Positions 15,747 through 24,499 of a stretch of 64,000 bases of DNA are shown here, one piece after another. Source of the stretch: Massilia varians (GTDB lineage: Bacteria; Pseudomonadota; Gammaproteobacteria; Burkholderiales; Burkholderiaceae_D); contig NZ_AP026966.1 of assembly GCF_027923905.1 (NCBI RefSeq), forward strand, positions 620,001 to 684,000, read 5' to 3'. Under the pieces are notes generated by a model. The model saw nothing but the letters and a program-made list of their open reading frames with translations, had not been told where the DNA came from and made no database searches. Within the stretch, counting starts at the first letter, position 1. Each line of letters starts with the position of its first letter. Both the position numbers and the translations under genes were made by a program.

Positions 15747-18086
15747 TCAGTAGAACCGCAACACATCCGCCGCGACCGTCGTGCCCGTTCCCGGCATGCG
15801 CGGCGGCGCGCCGGGCGGCAGCAGGTGTTCCGGCAGCCCCGGAATGCGTTCCTCGATCATCACCGCCAGCGGGTCGTCGTTCGGCGCGTCGATGGTGAAG
15901 CGCAGCAGCTGGTCTTCCATCCCGTACAGCGACAGCGACCACGGGCTCTCGCCTGAGGTCAGCACGCGGCCGTTGAGGGTGGAGCGGCGCGGCTTGGTGC
16001 CGGCCACCCACATCTGGATGTGCGGGGCGCTGTTCTTCGAGCGCAGCGTGAACTCCACCCGGCGCAGCGCGGGATTGGGACCGGGCGGGGCCAGGCGCGG
16101 ATTGCGCAGCATATAGGCTTCGGGGAAGGCGATGCGGTCCTCGCGCGGCGCGACCGCGAACCACTGGCGCGGGCTGTGCCAGCCGAACACGTCGACGTAG
16201 ATCGAAGGCTTGTCCAGGTTCGGGAACAACCCCTTCGACCAGGCGTCGAGCGGCTCGGGCGGCAGCAGCCAGTAGGCGCGCCAGCTGTTCATGTCCTTGA
16301 AGTAGACCAGGCGGTTCGGCGGGAGGATCGGCTGCTCTTGTACCGGTCTTTGCAGCGCCGGCCCCGAGGCCTGGCCCGGCAGCGCGACGCAGGCGGCGAA
16401 TGCCGCCGCCACGCCGACGCCGACCAGGCGGCCAAGGGGCAGCAGCAGGAACAGGCTGGCGAAGCACAGCAGCGCCGCGGCGATCAGCACCGCCAGCACA
16501 TACAGCCCCTGCGGGCCAAGCCCGGTCCAGGCGTCGCGCAGCGCCGGCAGGATGAGCAGCGGCGCGGGCGCCAGGCCGGCGGCCAGGATCAGGACGCGCA
16601 GCAGGAAGGGGCGCGGCGCCTCCAGCGCCGTGAAGGCGGCCAGCGCCGCCGCCAGCGGCCAGGCCAGCAGCCATGCGGCCTCCGGCGCCCACAGCAGGAT
16701 GAGCAGCAGGGCCAGCGCCAGCCAGCTCATCGCGCCCAGGAACACGGGCACTGCGCCGGTCAGCCTGCGAAGCAGGTAGAGCGCGCCGACGAACAGGCAG
16801 GCGCCCGACACCAGGAAGACCACGCTTGGGGCCGTTTCCTGCGACTGCGCCAGCGCGCCAAGCTCGTGGCGCCGCTCCCACAACAGCATGCGCGCCGCCA
16901 GCAGGATCAGCGCCACGCCGAAGAAGCCCTGCACCAGCGGCGCCACCGTGGTGTCGGTCTCGCCCAGCGCACGGCGGTAGCCGCGCGCCAGCATCAGGCA
17001 GGACAGCGCCGCCAGGCCCCAGCACAGGACGACGGAATGCTGGACGCTGCCGAGCAGCGGCACGCTGAACCAGGCACGGGGCTGGTTGCTGCCGCGCGCG
17101 AGCGGCTGCGCGCCGAAATGCCTGGACAGGCGCAGCATGGTGTCGCCCAGGTGGCCCAGCAGGGCCGGGTCGAGGCGCTCCACGGCATCGAGCGCGCGCG
17201 TGCGGTCGAAGGGCCGGCCGGTGTTCACGAACAGCAGGGTGGGAGCGTCGATGGCGGCCAGGGGACCCATGCGCGGCGTGTCCGGCAGCAGCCGGTAGAA
17301 GCGCGCCATCAGCGAGGAGCCGCCCAGGCGGGGCACCGCCTGCGTCCAGCCGCCCAGCGCCCCGCTGCCGGCATTGCTTGCGGCGTAGAGCTGCAAGGGT
17401 CCGGCGCTGCCGACGGCGTCGAATTTCAGGGTCAGGCCGACTTCGCCTGCCACCGGATGCCGTTCGGCGAAGCCCTTGGCGCCGAGCGCACCCACTTCCT
17501 CGCCATCGAGGAACAGCAGCACGATGTCGTTCAGGTGCGCGTTCGGATGCGCCGGACCGAGGTGCAGCGCCCGCGCGGTTTCGATCATGGCCGCCACCTG
17601 GGCCGCCCCGCGCGCCGCGCCGAGCGTGGCGTTGCCGCTGTCGTAGTGCGCCGCCAGCAGCAGCGCCGGACGGCGCATCCGGTCCGGCGCGCTGCCGGGC
17701 AGGCGCACCACGATGTTGTGCACCACGCCGAGGGTCACGTCGGTGCCGCCCCAGAAACGGACGGTCGACTTCTGCACAGTGGTGCTTTGTACCTGCGGCC
17801 GCAGGCCGATGGCGCGCAGCTGTTCGACGATGTAGTCGCGTGCCCGTGCGTTGGCGGCGGTGGCGATCGGGCGCGGCTGTGCCGCCAGCACGGACACGTG
17901 GCGCATCATCCGGTCGAGTGCCGGTGGCGCGGCCTGGGCAACCGGCGCAGGTAGGGCCGCGGGGCGGCTGGCGGTCCAGGCCAGGATGGCCAGCATCGCA
18001 AGGGCAAGCAGGCCGGCCGCCAGCGCGGCCAGCGTACGCCTGTCGAGGGCGCGCGGCGGCGCCATCGGTGATCCAGCGGGAAGCAT
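15747..18086 (-). CDS. Membrane M28-like protein with altered zinc ligands
   Basis: 779 aa. It has an N-terminal anchor (about 20-38), an M28-like domain (about 60-325), then a large hydrophobic region of roughly eight membrane helices (about 345-575) and a C-terminal soluble domain, a plan like the Fxna/ER-metallopeptidase group. Matches to the family are HYDS (His147, Asp149), DGEE (Glu196-Glu197) and Asp223. But the bridging Asp of the GA(S/V)DNASG block is an arginine (Arg159 in GAARGAAQ), and the last zinc histidine of the usual YHT is aspartate (Asp294 in PFDRT). Two of five ligands are therefore changed and the protein may be inactive as a peptidase. The start is supported by GAGGAGAGAG upstream. 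Confidence 0.82.
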   Translation of the reverse strand: MLPAGSPMAPPRALDRRTLAALAAGLLALAMLAILAWTASRPAALPAPVAQAAPPALDRMMRHVSVLAAQPRPIATAANARARDYIVEQLRAIGLRPQVQSTTVQKSTVRFWGGTDVTLGVVHNIVVRLPGSAPDRMRRPALLLAAHYDSGNATLGAARGAAQVAAMIETARALHLGPAHPNAHLNDIVLLFLDGEEVGALGAKGFAERHPVAGEVGLTLKFDAVGSAGPLQLYAASNAGSGALGGWTQAVPRLGGSSLMARFYRLLPDTPRMGPLAAIDAPTLLFVNTGRPFDRTRALDAVERLDPALLGHLGDTMLRLSRHFGAQPLARGSNQPRAWFSVPLLGSVQHSVVLCWGLAALSCLMLARGYRRALGETDTTVAPLVQGFFGVALILLAARMLLWERRHELGALAQSQETAPSVVFLVSGACLFVGALYLLRRLTGAVPVFLGAMSWLALALLLILLWAPEAAWLLAWPLAAALAAFTALEAPRPFLLRVLILAAGLAPAPLLILPALRDAWTGLGPQGLYVLAVLIAAALLCFASLFLLLPLGRLVGVGVAAAFAACVALPGQASGPALQRPVQEQPILPPNRLVYFKDMNSWRAYWLLPPEPLDAWSKGLFPNLDKPSIYVDVFGWHSPRQWFAVAPREDRIAFPEAYMLRNPRLAPPGPNPALRRVEFTLRSKNSAPHIQMWVAGTKPRRSTLNGRVLTSGESPWSLSLYGMEDQLLRFTIDAPNDDPLAVMIEERIPGLPEHLLPPGAPPRMPGTGTTVAADVLRFY

Positions 18087-18121
18087 GCTTCTCTCTCCTC
18101 GTTATTTGTTTTGTGGGTGCC

Positions 18122-18222
18122 GTAGGGTGGTCGGCTTCGCCGACCGCGCGTTCGACTCCGGCTTGATCCGCCACTGCGCATGGGGAAGCTGAACGCGCGG
18201 CCGGGAAACCCGGCCACCCTAC
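18122..18222. repeat. Composite palindromic repeat, copy 2
   Basis: Left half 18122-18155 (GTAGGGTGG...CGCGTTCGA, hairpin GGTCGG/CCGACC) and right half 18190-18222 (GAACGCGCGG...CCACCCTAC, hairpin GGCCGGG/CCCGGCC) in inverted orientation, spacer 34 bp. It lies between tonB and the M28-like membrane protein, both on the minus strand. Confidence 0.85.
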
Positions 18223-18232
18223 GGATAAGGCG

Positions 18233-18259
18233 AAAAAAAGCCCGCGATGAAAAGCGGGC
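18233..18259 (-). terminator. Rho-independent terminator of tonB
   Basis: Read on the minus strand: stem GCCCGC, loop TTTTCATC, stem GCGGGC, then seven T. It follows the tonB stop codon by about 20 bp. Confidence 0.9.
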
Positions 18260-18279
18260 AAGGAAGGGAACGGAAATGT

Positions 18280-18945
18280 TTATTCGAGCGTCCAGACGTA
18301 GGCGATCTGCCCCCATCCGGCCTGGGCGACGCCGTTGTTCATGGCGGGCTTGAACTGGCACAGGCTCAGGGCGTTCAGGGCGGCGCGGTCCAGTTCGCGG
18401 TGACCGCTGGTCTTCTGGACCCGCGCATCCTGCACCCGGCCGTCGGCGCCGACCAGCAGGGCCAGGGTCACGGTGCCGGTGTCGCCGTTGCGCGCCGCGT
18501 TGATCGGGTAGTCCGGCTTGGCGCAGCCGTCGGCATTGGCCAGCACGGCGCTGCCCATCTGGCCCGGGTTGCTGCTGGGCGGAGCCGCCGGAGCCGGCGG
18601 GGCGTCGTTGGTCGAGGGCTGCGCCGGTTCGACGGCCGCTTCGGGCTCGAGGCTGGCCTGGATCCGTTCCTCGGCCGGGGGCGGCGGCACCTCGACTTCC
18701 ACCTTCGGCGCCACGATCGGCGGCTTGACGGCCTTCACCACGGGCTGCGGCAGCTGGGGTGGCGGGGGAGGGGGCGTCTGCGGCTGGATCCAGACCGTGG
18801 CGTCGTCGATCAGCTTGGGCAGGGTGATGCTCTTGGCGTTCATCACATTGACCAGGCCCATGGCCACCAGGGCATGCAGGCCGGCGACCAGCGCGAACTT
18901 CCCGGCCTTGCAGCCGGTCCCATCGTTGAGTTGCGTGAAGTGCAT
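18280..18945 (-). CDS. tonB: TonB-family energy transducer
   Basis: 221 aa. TonB couples the inner-membrane proton motive force (through ExbB/ExbD) to outer-membrane receptors. Seen here: a short cytoplasmic N-terminus, a membrane helix at about 17-36, a proline-rich periplasm-spanning stretch (PQTPPPPPPQLPQP and PPIVAPKVEVEVPPPP, about 54-95), a Ser/Pro/Ala linker, and a C-terminal TonB domain (about 140-221) with PDYPINAARNGDTGTVTLALLV and LDRAALNALSLCQFKPA. GAGGAG precedes the ATG. No exbBD or receptor gene is adjacent, so it is an orphan tonB. It ends at a clear terminator. Confidence 0.9.
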   Translation of the reverse strand: MHFTQLNDGTGCKAGKFALVAGLHALVAMGLVNVMNAKSITLPKLIDDATVWIQPQTPPPPPPQLPQPVVKAVKPPIVAPKVEVEVPPPPAEERIQASLEPEAAVEPAQPSTNDAPPAPAAPPSSNPGQMGSAVLANADGCAKPDYPINAARNGDTGTVTLALLVGADGRVQDARVQKTSGHRELDRAALNALSLCQFKPAMNNGVAQAGWGQIAYVWTLE

Positions 18946-19277
18946 GGCGATCTCCTCTTCTTGTTGGGCGCTGCGATCGCATCGCAGGACTTTTTACTTA
19001 AGGAAAGATATGCATCTGACAGCTGATGGAATGAATATATGCTAGGGCTTGGTAGTGTGTAAAGCTATTTCTTGGTAATTTTGCTTCCACTTGTAAGTCT
19101 TCTTCGGGAAAACGCCGGGAATGGCTGGGGTCTCGCGTCGCGGCCCGTTGTATGAAATAATCCTCGTCATACCCGCATGCTTTCTGTTCCTTGGCACACC
19201 GTCCTGCCAGAGATTGGTAAGCATATGTAAGTGTCATATTGCGTGCGCCAAACTGGCGGGTAATCAACAGGAGTGAA
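18946..19277. other. Intergenic region between divergent tonB and response-regulator genes
   Basis: 332 bp without a supported gene. It must hold both divergent promoters. It is more AT-rich than the flanks, notably 18988-19040 and 19205-19245, but no convincing paired -35/-10, operator palindrome or riboswitch was recognised. Confidence 0.5.
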
Positions 19278-19931
19278 ATGGTGTCCGAACAGAAAAAACC
19301 GATCCGCGTCATGCTTGCGGACGACCACCCGATCGTCATGACCGGCTTTGCCATGTCGCTGGAGGCGGCCGGCATGCAGGTGGTGGGGCAGGCCAAGACC
19401 CCGAGCGAGGCGGTGGCGCTGTATGCGTCGCAGCAGCCCGACGTCGTCATCCTCGACATGCGCTTCGGGACCGAGCTCACCGGCCTCGATGCCGCGCAGA
19501 GCATCCTGAAGGACGACCCGCGCGCCAAGATCATCTTCCTGAGCCAGTTTGACCAGGACAGCCTGATCAAGGAAACCTACCGCATGGGCGCGCATGCCTT
19601 CGTCACCAAGGATTGCGACCCATCCGACCTGGTGACCGCGGTGCGCCATGCGCACGATGGCAAGCTGTACTTCCTGCCGCAGATCGCCTCGCGCCTGGCC
19701 AGCATGGCGGTGCGCGGCGACGTGACGCCGCAGTCGCAGCTGGACGAGCGCGGGCTGGAGATCTTCAAGCTGATGGCCGAAGGCATGACCAACGCCGAGA
19801 TCGCCGAGAAGCTCGACCTGTCGACCAAGACCATCAGCAACATCAGCCAGTCGATCAAGGAAAAACTGGGCGTGCATCGCCAGGCCAACATCACCCTGCT
19901 GGCCGTGAAGCACGGCCTGATCGAACCTTAA
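19278..19931 (+). CDS. NarL/FixJ-type response regulator
   Basis: 217 aa. The receiver domain has acidic pocket residues LADDHP, phosphoacceptor Asp60 (VVILDMRFG), and the T/S and K positions (FLSQ, TKD). The C-terminal LuxR-type helix-turn-helix reads LDERGLEIFKLMAEGMTNAEIAEKL (in two parts) and STKTISNISQSIKEKLGVHRQANI. ATG 19278 is chosen because CAGGAGTGA precedes it; the in-frame ATG 39 bp upstream has no such site. It is the first gene of an operon with the periplasmic binding protein (8-bp gap) and histidine kinase, so it is most likely phosphorylated by the kinase at 20869. Confidence 0.93.
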   Translation: MVSEQKKPIRVMLADDHPIVMTGFAMSLEAAGMQVVGQAKTPSEAVALYASQQPDVVILDMRFGTELTGLDAAQSILKDDPRAKIIFLSQFDQDSLIKETYRMGAHAFVTKDCDPSDLVTAVRHAHDGKLYFLPQIASRLASMAVRGDVTPQSQLDERGLEIFKLMAEGMTNAEIAEKLDLSTKTISNISQSIKEKLGVHRQANITLLAVKHGLIEP

Positions 19932-19939
19932 CCAAGCCG

Positions 19940-20872
19940 ATGCGCCTCACGACGTCCCTGCGCGCGGCCGTGGCTGCGCTTGCGCTCCTTGCCGGCGCGG
20001 CCCAGGCGCAGCTTGCGGATCCGGTCCGCAAGGACGACGAGATCACCGGCTATCGCTTCCAGATCCTCACCGGCGACGACAGCGAGGTCACGCGCCGCAT
20101 CGCCGAAGACCTGTACAAGCGCCTGGTGCCCACCTTCGCGGGCTTTCGCACCGAACTGGGCCAGAGCCGCCGCATGCTCTACGTGGCCATCGGCCCGGCC
20201 GCGCTGCGCGACGCCGTGGCGCGCCGCTGCGACTGCGTGATCATCTCCGCCTTCACCTCCAGCCAGGTGTGGCGTGCGCTCACCGCCAAGACCCCGGCCG
20301 CGCGCGCCGGCCTGATCACCGCCGTGTATGCCGAGCCGGCGCCGCCCGACCAGCTGCGCCTGGCCGCGCTGCTGTACGGCCGCCCGGTGCGGGTCGGCGC
20401 CATCCTCGGCGAAGACACCACCTTCCTGCGCCCGGCACTGGAGCCGGAGGTGGAAGTGCAGCCCTTCGCCCTGGGCGACGACATCAACCACACGCTCAAC
20501 CGCATGACACGCTCCGAGGTGCTGCTGGCCATGCCCGACGGCGACGTCTACAACCCGGAGAACGTGCGCAACATCCTGCTCTCGACCTACCGCCGCAAGC
20601 AGGGCGTGATCGGCTTCTCGGCCGACATGGTGAAGGTCGGCGCGCTGGCCACCACCTATTCCGAGATCGAGGACATCAATACCCAGGTGGCCGAGATCGC
20701 GGCCGCCTTCGTCGTCACCGGCAACCTGCCGCCGCCGCAGTTCCCGCGCTACTTCCGCACCGTGGTCAACGAAGGCGTGGCGCGCTCGCTCGACGTGCGC
20801 GTAACCGACGGCGCGCGCCGCTTCTCGAACCTGCCGGCGCGGCTGACGGCACGCCAGGCGGCCAAGCCATGA
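19940..20872 (+). CDS. Periplasmic binding protein-like sensor subunit
   Basis: 310 aa with a signal peptide (AALALLAGAAQAQ, cleavage near residue 25). The fold-level pattern resembles the ABC substrate-binding family PF04392: RRMLYVAIGPAALRDAV, VIISAFTSSQVW, then RVGAILGEDT. There is no ABC permease or ATPase beside it. Instead it sits between a response regulator and a membrane histidine kinase, and its stop codon overlaps the kinase start (ATGA at 20869-20872). It therefore probably presents a ligand to the kinase rather than to a transporter. The ligand is unknown. Family placement is by resemblance only. Confidence 0.75.
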   Translation: MRLTTSLRAAVAALALLAGAAQAQLADPVRKDDEITGYRFQILTGDDSEVTRRIAEDLYKRLVPTFAGFRTELGQSRRMLYVAIGPAALRDAVARRCDCVIISAFTSSQVWRALTAKTPAARAGLITAVYAEPAPPDQLRLAALLYGRPVRVGAILGEDTTFLRPALEPEVEVQPFALGDDINHTLNRMTRSEVLLAMPDGDVYNPENVRNILLSTYRRKQGVIGFSADMVKVGALATTYSEIEDINTQVAEIAAAFVVTGNLPPPQFPRYFRTVVNEGVARSLDVRVTDGARRFSNLPARLTARQAAKP

Positions 20873-22383
20873 AGCTGCGCTTCTGGCGCGGCTGGAGCAT
20901 CGGCCGGCGCATGGCCTTCATCACCATGCTGCCGGTGACCTTCCTGTTCACCGCCTTCGTGTGGTACTCCTACTATTCGCACCGCGCCCAGGTGGCCGAG
21001 GAACTGGCCGAGCGCGGGCGCACCCTGGCGCGCGCGCTGGCCGAGACCAGCGAATACAACGTCATCTCGGGCAACCTGTCCGACCTGCGCCTGACCATCA
21101 ACGGCCTGGTGCAGTCCGACAGCAGCATCTACCGCATCGAAGTGGTGGGCGTGGACGGCATCCAGGCCGTGCGGGTCGACTCCGAATCGGCCATCGACGC
21201 CCAGTCGCACCATTACGAGGCACCGATCAAGAAGCAGGTGGTGTGGATCAACCTGTTTACCGACAACGGCACGCCGCACGTGTCGGCCTCCAGCGACCTG
21301 CGTCCGCCCACCCTCACCACCGAGATCGTCGGCTGGGTGCGGGTGACGATGTCGCCCTCCAACATGATGGCCAAGCAGACCCGGCGCTTCCGTTTCGAGG
21401 TGGGCATGGCCGCGCTGGCGCTGGTGGTCAGCGGCGTGCTGGCCTGGGTGCTGGCGCGCTCGCTCACGGTGCCGCTGCGCGAGGCGATCGGCGCCCTGAG
21501 CCGCATCCGCAACGGCGATTTCCGCGTGCACCTGCCGGTCACGACCGGCGGCGAGGTGGGCGAGCTGCAGGCCTCGATCGGCGAGATGTCCCTGGCCCTG
21601 GACGAATCCAAGCGCGACCTGGAAAACAAGGTGGCCGAGCGCACCCGCGACTTGCTGGCCTCGCGCAACGAGGCGCTGCGCGCCGACGCGGACAAGCGCA
21701 AGCTGATCCAGAAGGTGAACTCGATCATCGAAGATGAGCGCAAGAGCATCGCGGTCGAGATCCACGACGAACTGAACGCGTCCCTGATCGCCGCGCGCCT
21801 GGAGGCGCAGTCGATCGGCGCGCTGGCCGCCAAGGCGCCGCCAAGCGCCGAGGTCGAGGAGATCGGTCGCAAGTCGCAGGCCATCACCAAGCTCGCCCTC
21901 GACCTGTATGCCAACGGCCGCCGCCTGGTGCGGCGCCTGCGCCCCGAGGTGCTCGACATGCTGGGCCTGCACGGCGCGGTGGAAGAGATGGTGCGCCACT
22001 ACGACGGCAGCTCCGGCTGCAGCTTCGAGTTCCACGGCGAGGGCGATTTCTCGCGCCTGTCGAACGAGCTGGCGATTTCCGCCTACCGCATCGTGCAGGA
22101 AGCGCTGTCGAACGTGATGAAGCACGCCCACGCGACGTCCGCCCAGGTGCGCCTGGTGCTGGACGAAAGCGCCCAGACCCTGCGCATCGTGGTCGCCGAC
22201 GACGGCAACGGCTTCGATCCGGCCAGCGCCTCGGAAGGCATCGGCATCATCGGCATGCGCGAGCGCGTATACGCCGTGCACGGCGTGATGGACGTGCGCT
22301 CCAGCGTCGGCGGCGGCACCGTGGTGGCGATCACGCTGCCGCTGCATGCGCCGGCCACCGTCACCCCGGCCCCAACGGTTTAA
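20869..22383 (+). CDS. NarX-type sensor histidine kinase
   Basis: 504 aa inner-membrane kinase. First membrane helix about 14-34, periplasmic sensor 36-175, second helix about 177-197, then HAMP (198-250), a coiled linker and HisKA_3 with phosphoacceptor His299 in RKSIAVEIHDELN. The HATPase domain includes ELAISAYRIVQEALSNVMKHA (N box, in two halves), VADDGNGF and EGIGIIGMRERV. Its start overlaps the stop of the binding-protein gene by four bases, showing translational coupling. It should phosphorylate the regulator at 19278 and may read the binding protein in the periplasm. Confidence 0.93.
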   Translation: MKLRFWRGWSIGRRMAFITMLPVTFLFTAFVWYSYYSHRAQVAEELAERGRTLARALAETSEYNVISGNLSDLRLTINGLVQSDSSIYRIEVVGVDGIQAVRVDSESAIDAQSHHYEAPIKKQVVWINLFTDNGTPHVSASSDLRPPTLTTEIVGWVRVTMSPSNMMAKQTRRFRFEVGMAALALVVSGVLAWVLARSLTVPLREAIGALSRIRNGDFRVHLPVTTGGEVGELQASIGEMSLALDESKRDLENKVAERTRDLLASRNEALRADADKRKLIQKVNSIIEDERKSIAVEIHDELNASLIAARLEAQSIGALAAKAPPSAEVEEIGRKSQAITKLALDLYANGRRLVRRLRPEVLDMLGLHGAVEEMVRHYDGSSGCSFEFHGEGDFSRLSNELAISAYRIVQEALSNVMKHAHATSAQVRLVLDESAQTLRIVVADDGNGFDPASASEGIGIIGMRERVYAVHGVMDVRSSVGGGTVVAITLPLHAPATVTPAPTV

Positions 22384-22401
22384 CTTTCCATAGAAAACAC
22401 G

Positions 22402-24090
22402 ATGTCCACTGAACTGCTGACGCCCTTCGAGAAGGGCAATCTGAACCAGACCACCACGCATGCCGAGTGCATCGCCTGGTACCAAGACCTCGCACGCCGC
22501 TATCCAGGCGTGCTGCGCTTTTACCAGGTGGGCGTGTCGGACGCCGGCGTGCCGATCCACGCGGGCGTGGTGAGCGGCGACGGGGTGTTCGACCTCGAGG
22601 CGATCAAGGCCGCCTCCCGTCCGGTCTTCTTCAACAACAACGGCATCCATCCGGGCGAGCCGGAAGGCGTGGACGCCTGCATGGCGCTGGTGCGCGACTT
22701 CTGCACCCAGCCCGAGCGTCTCGCCGCACTGGGTAACACCGTGTTCCTGTTCGTCCCGCTGTACAACGTGGACGGCAGCCTGAACCGCGCCGACACCTCG
22801 CGCGTGAACCAGGACGGCCCGGAGCAGTTCGGCTTCCGCGGCATGAGCCGCCACCTCGACCTGAACCGCGATTTCATCAAGTGCGACAGCCTGACCGCGC
22901 AGGTGTTCAACAAGCTGTTCACGGCCTGGGACCCGGACGTGATGGTCGATACCCACACCTCCAACGGCGCCGACTACAGCTACACCATGACCCTGATCCA
23001 CACCCAGCCGGACAAGCTGGGCGGCGAGCTGGGCGAATTCCTGCGCACGACCATGCTGCCGGCCATGTATGCCGACATGGAGCAGCGCGGCTGGCCGACC
23101 TGCCCCTATGTGAACCCGGTCAAGGACAGCCCGGACCACGGCATCGCCGACTTCCTCGAGACCGCGCGCTTCTCGACCGGCTACGCGGCCCTGCACCACA
23201 CCATCGGCTTCATGCCCGAGACGCACATGCTCAAGCCTTTCAAGGACCGCTACGCGTCGATGCGCGCGCTGGTGGAGAGCGCGCTGGACTTCACGGTGCA
23301 CAACGCCGCTCAGATCCAGGCGCTGCGCCGCGCCGCAAAGCAGCTTGGCCGCAGCCGTGCCGAATGGCCGATCCATTGGGCGATGGACGAGGCGAACCCG
23401 GATAGCTTCCGCTTCAAGGGTTACGAGGCAGGGTACAAGCCGAGCGTGCTGGGCAGCTATTCGCGCCTGTGGTACGACCGTTCGCGCCCCTGGGAGCGCG
23501 ACATCGCCTGGTACAACCGCTTCCCGGCCGACATCCACGTGCCGGCGCCGCGCGCCTACGTGGTGCCGCAGCAGTGGCGCGAAGTCATCGAGCGCCTGCA
23601 GTGGAACGGCGTGCAGATGGAGCGTGTCGACGCCGACCGCGTCGAAGAAGTGGACTACTACCACATCGTCTCGGTCAGCTCGCGCCCGAACGCCTACGAG
23701 GGCCACATGTTCCACGACGACGTGGTGCTGGAGCGCCGCCGCAGCCAGGTCCAGTTGCGCGCGGGCGACTTCATCGTGCCGCTCGACCAGGATAATGCGC
23801 GCTATGCGGTCGAGACGCTCGAACCGCTGGGCCACGACAGCTTCTTCCGCTGGGGCTTCTTCAACAGCGTGCTGGAGAAGAAGGAAGCCTATTCGGACTA
23901 CGTGTTCGAGGACCACGCTGCCGAGCTGCTGAACGACGAGCCGGCGCTGGCGGCCAGGTTCGAGGCATGGAAGGAAGCCCATCCCGCGCTGCTGGGCAAC
24001 CAGGAGGCGGTGCTGGACTTCATCTTTGCGAACTGCGAGCGCTATCGCGAGCCGGAATGGCGCCGCTATCCGGTGTTCATGCTGGGCTGA
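22402..24090 (+). CDS. M14-family zinc carboxypeptidase
   Basis: 562 aa without signal peptide. The M14 zinc motif HxxE is at His83/Glu86 (NNGIHPGEPEG). It is followed by HLDLNRDFIK and VDTHTSNGADYSYT, which should hold the third zinc ligand, and by FMPETHMLKPF with the probable catalytic glutamate. The C-terminal 200 residues are a separate domain with no clear match. Such proteins remove C-terminal residues from peptides; the substrate is unknown. It starts 18 bp after the kinase stop, with only a weak ribosome-binding site. It is followed 22 bp later by the rraB-like gene. Confidence 0.88.
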   Translation: MSTELLTPFEKGNLNQTTTHAECIAWYQDLARRYPGVLRFYQVGVSDAGVPIHAGVVSGDGVFDLEAIKAASRPVFFNNNGIHPGEPEGVDACMALVRDFCTQPERLAALGNTVFLFVPLYNVDGSLNRADTSRVNQDGPEQFGFRGMSRHLDLNRDFIKCDSLTAQVFNKLFTAWDPDVMVDTHTSNGADYSYTMTLIHTQPDKLGGELGEFLRTTMLPAMYADMEQRGWPTCPYVNPVKDSPDHGIADFLETARFSTGYAALHHTIGFMPETHMLKPFKDRYASMRALVESALDFTVHNAAQIQALRRAAKQLGRSRAEWPIHWAMDEANPDSFRFKGYEAGYKPSVLGSYSRLWYDRSRPWERDIAWYNRFPADIHVPAPRAYVVPQQWREVIERLQWNGVQMERVDADRVEEVDYYHIVSVSSRPNAYEGHMFHDDVVLERRRSQVQLRAGDFIVPLDQDNARYAVETLEPLGHDSFFRWGFFNSVLEKKEAYSDYVFEDHAAELLNDEPALAARFEAWKEAHPALLGNQEAVLDFIFANCERYREPEWRRYPVFMLG

Positions 24091-24112
24091 TCAGGGAAAG
24101 ACAGGAGACGCC

Positions 24113-24466
24113 ATGATTTCACTGGTTCAGTTGGAAGAGATGTTCGAGAGCATTCGGGAGGGGGCGGGGTGGGACATGTCCCAGCCTATGCTTTGGGGTT
24201 ACTTCTTTAATGATAAGTCGCGGGAAAAGCTGGAATCGGTCTTGCCCGTCCTGGAAAAAGACGGGTATCGCTTCGTCGACCTGTTCGTTCCGGAACTCGA
24301 CGAAGGACAGGCACCTTACTTCTTCCTGCGTGTAGAGAAGGGCGAGGTGCACGATCCGGCCAGTTTGTACCAGCGTAACGCCGAGTTCTATGCGCTTGCC
24401 GAGCGTTATGGTTTGGACAGCTACGATGGCATGGATGTCGGGCCGCTGTCCGGCCCCGATCATTGA
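24113..24466 (+). CDS. RraB-domain protein (ribonuclease E inhibitor-like)
   Basis: 117 aa, almost entirely the RraB domain: MISLVQLEEMFESIRE, PMLWGYFFNDKSREKLE, DGYRFVDLF and the C-terminal GLDSYDGMDVGP. Members related to E. coli RraB bind RNase E and alter its activity; this short single-domain form may act differently. ATG 24113 follows ACAGGAGACGCC. GC content is visibly lower than in the neighbours. It is the last gene before the convergent LytTR regulator. Confidence 0.85.
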   Translation: MISLVQLEEMFESIREGAGWDMSQPMLWGYFFNDKSREKLESVLPVLEKDGYRFVDLFVPELDEGQAPYFFLRVEKGEVHDPASLYQRNAEFYALAERYGLDSYDGMDVGPLSGPDH

Positions 24467-24499
24467 GGCTGCCGCCTCCGTGCCAGGGTGCGAGGCGCC

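Noticed and set aside
16020..17954. 644-codon plus-strand frame opposite the membrane M28-like gene
   Set aside because: Arg/Gln-rich shadow with no domain; the minus strand encodes membrane helices and M28 motifs.
20749..23982. 1077-codon minus-strand frame opposite the kinase and M14 peptidase
   Set aside because: Low-complexity translation, no motifs, and it covers three well-supported plus-strand genes.
24026..24112. Extension of the rraB-like gene into the M14 peptidase
   Set aside because: The ATG at 24113 has ACAGGAGACG upstream and matches the family N-terminus exactly.
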